A stretch of 64,000 nt of DNA from NCBI GenBank assembly GCA_963720645.1, contig CAVRFX010000026.1:124001-188000 (forward strand). The letters are read 5' to 3'. Positions 63,462 to 64,000 of the stretch are shown here, one piece after another. The notes below the pieces were generated by a model. The model was not told the origin of the DNA. It ran no database searches and saw only the letters and a program-made list of their open reading frames with translations. Within the stretch, counting starts at the first letter, position 1, and every line of letters begins with the position of its first letter. A program made the position numbers and the translations under genes. The stretch is from RYN-230 sp963720645 (GTDB lineage Bacteria; Actinomycetota; Actinomycetes; Streptosporangiales; Streptosporangiaceae).

Positions 63462-64000
63462 GTGCAGGTACTCGGGATCGACATCGGCGGCACGGGAATC
63501 AAGGCCGCGCCGGTCGATACGGCCAGGGGAACGTTGCTCACCGAGCGGGTCAAGGTGGAGACGCCCCGCCCGGCGCTGCCCGACGCGGTCGCGGCCGTGG
63601 TGGCCCAGCACGTGAAGCATTTCGACTGGACCGGCCCGGTGGGCGTCGCGTTTCCCGGCGTCGTGGTGGACGGGGTCACGCTGACCGCGGCCAACCTGGA
63701 CCCCGCCTGGGTCGGGCTGGACACCCGGGCCCTGTTCAGCAAGGCGGCCGGCCTGCCCGTGTCGCTGATCAACGACGCCGACGCGGCCGGCCTGGCCGAG
63801 ATGAGGTTCGGTGCGGGCGCCGGGCACCAGGGCACGGTGCTGATGCTGACGTTCGGTACCGGCATCGGCAGCGCCCTGTTCCGGGACGGGATCCTGATCC
63901 CGAACACCGAACTGGGCCACATCGAGGTCCGCGGCCGGGACGCGGAGACGCGCGCCTCGGAGCGGGCCAAGGAACTGCACGACCTCAGCTGGGGCAAGTG
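63462..64000 (+). CDS. ppgK: Polyphosphate glucokinase (ROK family), 3' end outside window
   Basis: 179 residues present. VQVLGIDIGGTGIKAAPVDT is the phosphate-binding N-terminus of ROK kinases; VGVAFPGVVVDGVTLTAANL, VSLINDADAAGLAEMRFGAG (catalytic Asp), VLMLTFGTGIGSALFRDGIL and NTELGHIEVRGRDAE follow. The TAANLD and ELGHIEVRGRDAE forms are those of actinobacterial polyphosphate/ATP glucokinases. GGAGG lies eight bases before GTG 63462. The gene continues off the right edge; the gap back to 63238 (divergent with the FAD gene) shows no other gene. Confidence 0.9.
   Translation, partial: MQVLGIDIGGTGIKAAPVDTARGTLLTERVKVETPRPALPDAVAAVVAQHVKHFDWTGPVGVAFPGVVVDGVTLTAANLDPAWVGLDTRALFSKAAGLPVSLINDADAAGLAEMRFGAGAGHQGTVLMLTFGTGIGSALFRDGILIPNTELGHIEVRGRDAETRASERAKELHDLSWGK

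Noticed and set aside
62123..63997. Long FAD oxidoreductase starting near 63997
   Set aside because: The region beyond 63238 is antisense to the clear polyphosphate glucokinase gene, and the FAD-binding motif starts exactly at the ATG at 63238.

Overview
The window is a stretch of very GC-rich, gene-dense chromosome from a filamentous-type actinomycete (Actinomycetota). The gene order points there: scpA-scpB-rsuA-aroH-tyrA-cmk-der, uvrB-coaE-rpsA-polA, pdtaR-tRNA-pyk and gltBD-lgt-trpABC-hisI are classic Streptomyces/Streptosporangiales neighbourhoods. A DUF397/DUF5753/ATP-binding regulator locus like the Streptomyces whiJ/abaA systems supports the same lineage. The species cannot be fixed from sequence alone. 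GTG starts, 4-base stop/start overlaps, leaderless promoters and long perfect hairpins without a U-tract are common throughout.

Layout. 1-6.2 kb: accessory enzymes and small regulators (partial quinone reductase, yceI/marR divergent pair, aldo/keto reductase, PaiB-like flavoprotein, two-domain VOC protein, a secreted CBM2-like surface protein). 6.2-10.4 kb: a copper/cytochrome oxidase assembly unit on the minus strand: membrane-SCO1 fusion, beta-propeller lipoprotein, CtaG. 10.7-15.7 kb: secreted serine protease, a second aldo/keto reductase, and the whiJ/abaA-like locus (two HTH-DUF5753 regulators, one DUF397 protein, one RsbW-like ATPase) around a palindrome-rich promoter region. 15.8-25.9 kb: a long minus-strand housekeeping run (der, cmk, tyrA, aroH, rsuA, scpB, scpA, small RHH-like protein, parA, xerD, ald). 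26-30.9 kb: NUDIX, pyrG, DMT transporter, HAD hydrolase, lipoprotein. 31-41.3 kb: uvrB, coaE, rpsA, polA, secreted aldose epimerase, thioesterase. 41.5-50.5 kb: PdtaR-type regulator, an unusual tRNA, pyk, a VNTR with a 26-bp perfect inverted repeat, gltD and a heavily frameshifted gltB. 50.6-56.4 kb: lgt, trpA, trpB, trpC, a Trp-associated membrane protein, hisI. 56.5-64 kb: a TIGR03085 protein, then a likely organophosphonate uptake and degradation cluster (binding protein, two permeases and ATPase on plus; a PhnX-like hydrolase and a FAD amine oxidase on minus), then the start of polyphosphate glucokinase.

Points that stand out: (1) the phosphonate cluster has no PhnW transaminase, so a FAD oxidase is predicted to make the aldehyde for the phosphonatase-like enzyme; (2) a family of GC-rich palindromic intergenic elements occurs at four loci, at the 5' edge of rsuA and trpA among them; (3) indels cluster in gltB, with single frameshifts in polA, tyrA and a transporter, probably sequence errors; (4) a class I-shaped tRNA carries a CAA (Leu) anticodon; (5) several proteins carry N-terminal extensions made of short tandem repeats.
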